Part shown: positions 61,601-64,000 of the stretch, in pieces
Layout: each line of letters opens with the position of its first letter
How positions within the stretch are numbered: position 1 is the stretch's first letter
Assembly: GCA_029834535.1 (NCBI GenBank)
Contig: JAQMWT010000004.1
Location: 46,309-110,308 of the forward strand
Length of the DNA: 64,000 nucleotides
Reading direction: 5' to 3'
Source: Chrysophaeum taylorii
Lineage: Eukaryota > Sar > Pelagophyceae > Pelagomonadales > Pelagomonadaceae
Translations under genes and position numbers: made by a program
The notes under the pieces: generated by a model
What the model was told of the DNA's origin: nothing
Seen by the model: the letters and a program-made list of their open reading frames with translations, nothing else
The model's database searches: none

Positions 61601-61762
61601 GCACTATAGGTTAACTTACTGGGACCAGTAAACTTGCTTGCAACCAGTGAACTTTCTGAGGTTAAGATTGGGACTAGGTGAAATTGGTGACCAGGGGCTT
61701 ACTGAGACCAGTGTGAACTTTTTACTGGGCTTTTAGGTAAACTCAAAGATAGCGGCGTGTGC
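61601..61762. repeat. Degenerate CAGTAAGTTCACCTGG repeats, inverted
   Basis: Reverse-complement versions of the 1-420 motif (TTACTGGGACCAGTAAAC and relatives). The homology with the left arm runs out at about 61762, just after AGCGGCGTG. Confidence 0.65.
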
Positions 61763-61777
61763 GAGTCGGGTTTTTTC

Positions 61778-61900
61778 CGGCTTTTTCTCGGGGGGCAAGC
61801 CCCCCGAACCCCCCGGGAATTGGGGGGCTCTGCCCCCCAAACCCCCCGCCGGGGGACACCCCCGGACCCCCCACCGCCTCGACGGCCGCCGCGTCTCGGG
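61778..61900. repeat. G/C palindromic hairpins
   Basis: GGGGGGCAAGCCCCCC and GGGGGGCTCTGCCCCCC are near-perfect inverted repeats with 4-5 base loops, followed by GGGGGACACCCCC. Such stacked hairpins could fold in DNA or RNA. No coding content. Confidence 0.8.
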
Positions 61901-62150
61901 AGCCGACCAGAAACGCCGTTCGCACACGCCGTGGAAAATTTCAGTCTTCGGTTCTTGAAGATTTCTGCGCACTTTTTCGTTCTTGGGTTAGGGTTGTGTA
62001 CCTTTTCCTTGCTTTCCGTTGCGCGAAGCGTTCTGGGGGTTAGCGTTATGCCTGTTTATTTTCAAGCTTTGCGTTTTTTTTGGGATGGACTGTGGATGGC
62101 GGATGCCGCTTTCTTTATTGGAGTTTCCCCCTATAGTTGGATGGAATATT
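61901..62150. other. AT-rich spacer
   Basis: Short spacer with no recognised gene; base composition returns to average. Frames crossing it are chance. Confidence 0.5.
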
Positions 62151-64000
62151 TTTGGTGTAGGCGCTCCGGGGTGGCGGCGGGCGTGATGGAGAGGGCGGTG
62201 GGAGAGAACGGGATGGCGTGGCGCATATCCGGGATAGCGGACGCGCCGTCGCGGTCGACGGTCCAGTGGAGTTTCTCGCGGCGAGGACGGCCGCTAGCGG
62301 GAAGAGCGCGCGTGGAGGCGGTGGCCGCGGAAGCGGACTTCGCCGTAGACGCGAGCGGGGTGAGGTCTTCGCTTCTTCTTCTTCCGCGGCGATGGCCAGA
62401 CGCGGCCACGGGCGGTCGTCGTGACGCGCGCGGGCGGCGCGGTAGCCGGTCGTCGGCGCTGTGCGCGCGGCACGCTCCGTCGCGGTCGTCGCCGCGTTTC
62501 GTGGTCTTCGATCCCGGGCGAGGGCGCTCCAGCGAGGGTCGCGCGGCGAGTTTGCGATGGCCAGAACCCGGCGCAGAGCCCCGGACGTGGCGCGATTCAC
62601 CGTCGACCAAAGCGAAATCGCGGTCGCAGACGCGTCGAGCTTCGACGACGGCCTCGGCGAGAAAGCCGCGACTTTACGCGCAGCCGTGTCGCCCGCGTGG
62701 GAGAGTCCGAGGCCGCGGTCGGGACGGCGGTGGCCGCTCGCAGCGGCGACGAAGACGCCGGCACGCATCCGTATCGAAGCGCCGGGCCCGGCGGCGCGCG
62801 CACCGCCCGTCGAGCGCGCCGCCGAGTTTTTTTCGGGTTGGTCGACTGGACGTCAACCCGCGGGCGAGTCCGAGTCCGCGGGCGAGTCCGAGTCCGCGGT
62901 CGCGACGTCGGTGGCCGCTCGCAGCGGCGACGAAGCCGGCGGCACGCATCGTATCGAAGGTGAAACGATGTTCGATCCACCGAGTCGACGGTCGAGTCTC
63001 GTTCGCTGCGGAAGCGGGCTTTGACCGCAGACGCGAGCGCGGCAAGCCGTCTCGATTTCGGTGGCCGCTCGCAGCGGCGACGAAGACGCCGGCCGCATCG
63101 CGGCGTACCGAAGAGTTCGCGCGAAAAGAGGCGATCGTCGCATTTTTGCGCGCGCCAGAACCCCGAAAGAACCCGCGAAAGAAAACCCCCCCGGCGAGAG
63201 AGTCCGAGGCCGCGGTCGGACGGCGGTGGCCGCTGGCAGCGGCGACGAAGACGCCGGCACGCATCGTATCGAAGCGGCGCGGCGCACCGCCCGTCGAGCG
63301 CGCCGCCGAGTTTTTTTCGGGTTTGTCGACTGGACGTCAACCCGCGGGCGAGTCCGAGTCCGCGGTCGCGACGGCGGTGGCCGCTCGCAGCGGCGACGAA
63401 GCCGGCGGCACGCATCGTATCGAAGGTTAAACGGTGGTCGATCCACCGAGTCGACGGTCGAGTCTCGTTCGGTCGCGCGCGTTCTCGAGGACCGTCCCGT
63501 CGGAAGAGCGAGTCGTGGCCGTGAAGCGGGCTTTGACCGCAGACGCGAGCGCGGCAAGCCGTTGTCGATTTCGGTGGCCGGTCGCAGCGGCGACGAAGAC
63601 GCCGGGCAGCATCGCGCGCGTACCGAAGAGTTCGCGCGGAAAAAGGCGAAACGCGTCGCATTTTTGCGCGCGCCAGAACCCCGAAAGAACCCCGAAAGAA
63701 AATAAACGCCGGCGGAGATTCGAGGCCGCGGTCGGAGGGGACGGCGGTGTCCGCTCGCAGCGGCGACGGCAGACCGCCGGCACGCGACCGTATCGAAGCG
63801 CTGGCAGAGCGTCGAGCGCCGCGCGCCGCCCTCGGAGCGCGCCGCCGAGTTTTTATCGGGTTGGTCGACTGGCACGTCAACCCGTGGTCGGTCGCAGTGC
63901 GGCGACGAGACGCCGGGCAGCACCGCGCGTACCGAAGAGAGTTCGCAGCGGAATAAGGCGAAATCGCGTCGCATTTTTGCGCGCGCCAGAGAACCCCGAA
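62150..64000. repeat. GC-rich higher-order satellite
   Basis: A core GTGGCCGCTCGCAGCGGCGA with CGAAGACGCC recurs at about 62728, 62909, 63060, 63226, 63378, 63573 and 63748 (spacing about 150-195 bp). Longer-range modules recur every 470-540 bp: GGGTTGGTCGACTGG at about 62836, 63316 and 63858; CCACCGAGTCGACGGTCGAG at about 62975 and 63443; CGCATTTTTGCGCGCGCCAG at about 63138, 63656 and 63970. The array runs off the window. Long frames on both strands reflect composition. Confidence 0.82.

Noticed and set aside
61757-63880. Frames of 557 and 427 residues in the satellite
   Set aside because: They overlap on opposite strands, are Arg/Ala-rich and follow the repeat period; composition artefacts.
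1-64000. tRNA, rRNA, CRISPR, bacterial operons or riboswitches
   Set aside because: None was recognised; the content is eukaryotic transposable elements.

Overview
The window is eukaryotic and almost entirely repetitive. I see no host gene, tRNA, rRNA or CRISPR array. Everything interpretable is a mobile element: two Ty3/Gypsy LTR retrotransposons, three Ty1/Copia LTR retrotransposons of two families, a non-LTR retrotransposon (LINE) with a restriction-like endonuclease, a tyrosine-recombinase element, Helitron-type helicase remnants, six copies of a SINE-like retroposon and a GC-rich higher-order satellite. The organism cannot be named from this. The mix of element types, the absence of bacterial signals and the Kozak-type start of the LINE fit a repeat-rich alga or other protist; this is inference only.

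Layout. 1-420 holds degenerate CAGTAAGTTCACCTGGTCC repeats. 403-1030 is a Helitron-type helicase remnant (minus strand). 1126-8147 is a long LINE (plus), flanked by 5'-truncated copies of itself. 8318 to about 16495 is Gypsy copy 1 (plus). From about 16497 to 56265 lies Gypsy copy 2 (minus), split by nested insertions. A Copia family-1 element (18151-40528, TSD GGTGG/GGTAG) sits in its reverse transcriptase and is itself split by a Copia family-2 element (23588-33919, TSD GGATC). A second family-2 element (40600-49688, TSD ATGAC) lies 66 bp further upstream in the same Gypsy. SINE-like copies sit in Copia-1, in the right-hand Copia-2 and in Gypsy-2. 56287-59750 is a tyrosine-recombinase element with 13-bp inverted ends. 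59767-60587 is a truncated LINE (minus), 60598-61760 a second Helitron-type remnant (plus), and 61780-64000 GC hairpins plus the satellite. The order Helitron-LINE-Gypsy is mirrored as Gypsy-LINE-Helitron, so about 265-61760 reads as one very large, old inverted repeat centred near 16497.

The main discovery is that all three LTR-retrotransposon families here (Gypsy, Copia-1, Copia-2) encode a C5-cytosine DNA methyltransferase (DNMT)-like domain immediately after the protease. The three domains have different catalytic contexts (SPPCVHS, TPPCTNR and LPCQHLS), which suggests separate captures rather than one shared ancestor. Only the Copia-2 copy at 46243-42704 has that domain inside one uninterrupted reading frame. 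A second unusual signal is a recurring (T/D)(E/A)xSLNY peptide at the domain boundaries of the Copia-1 polyprotein, which looks like a protease cleavage site.
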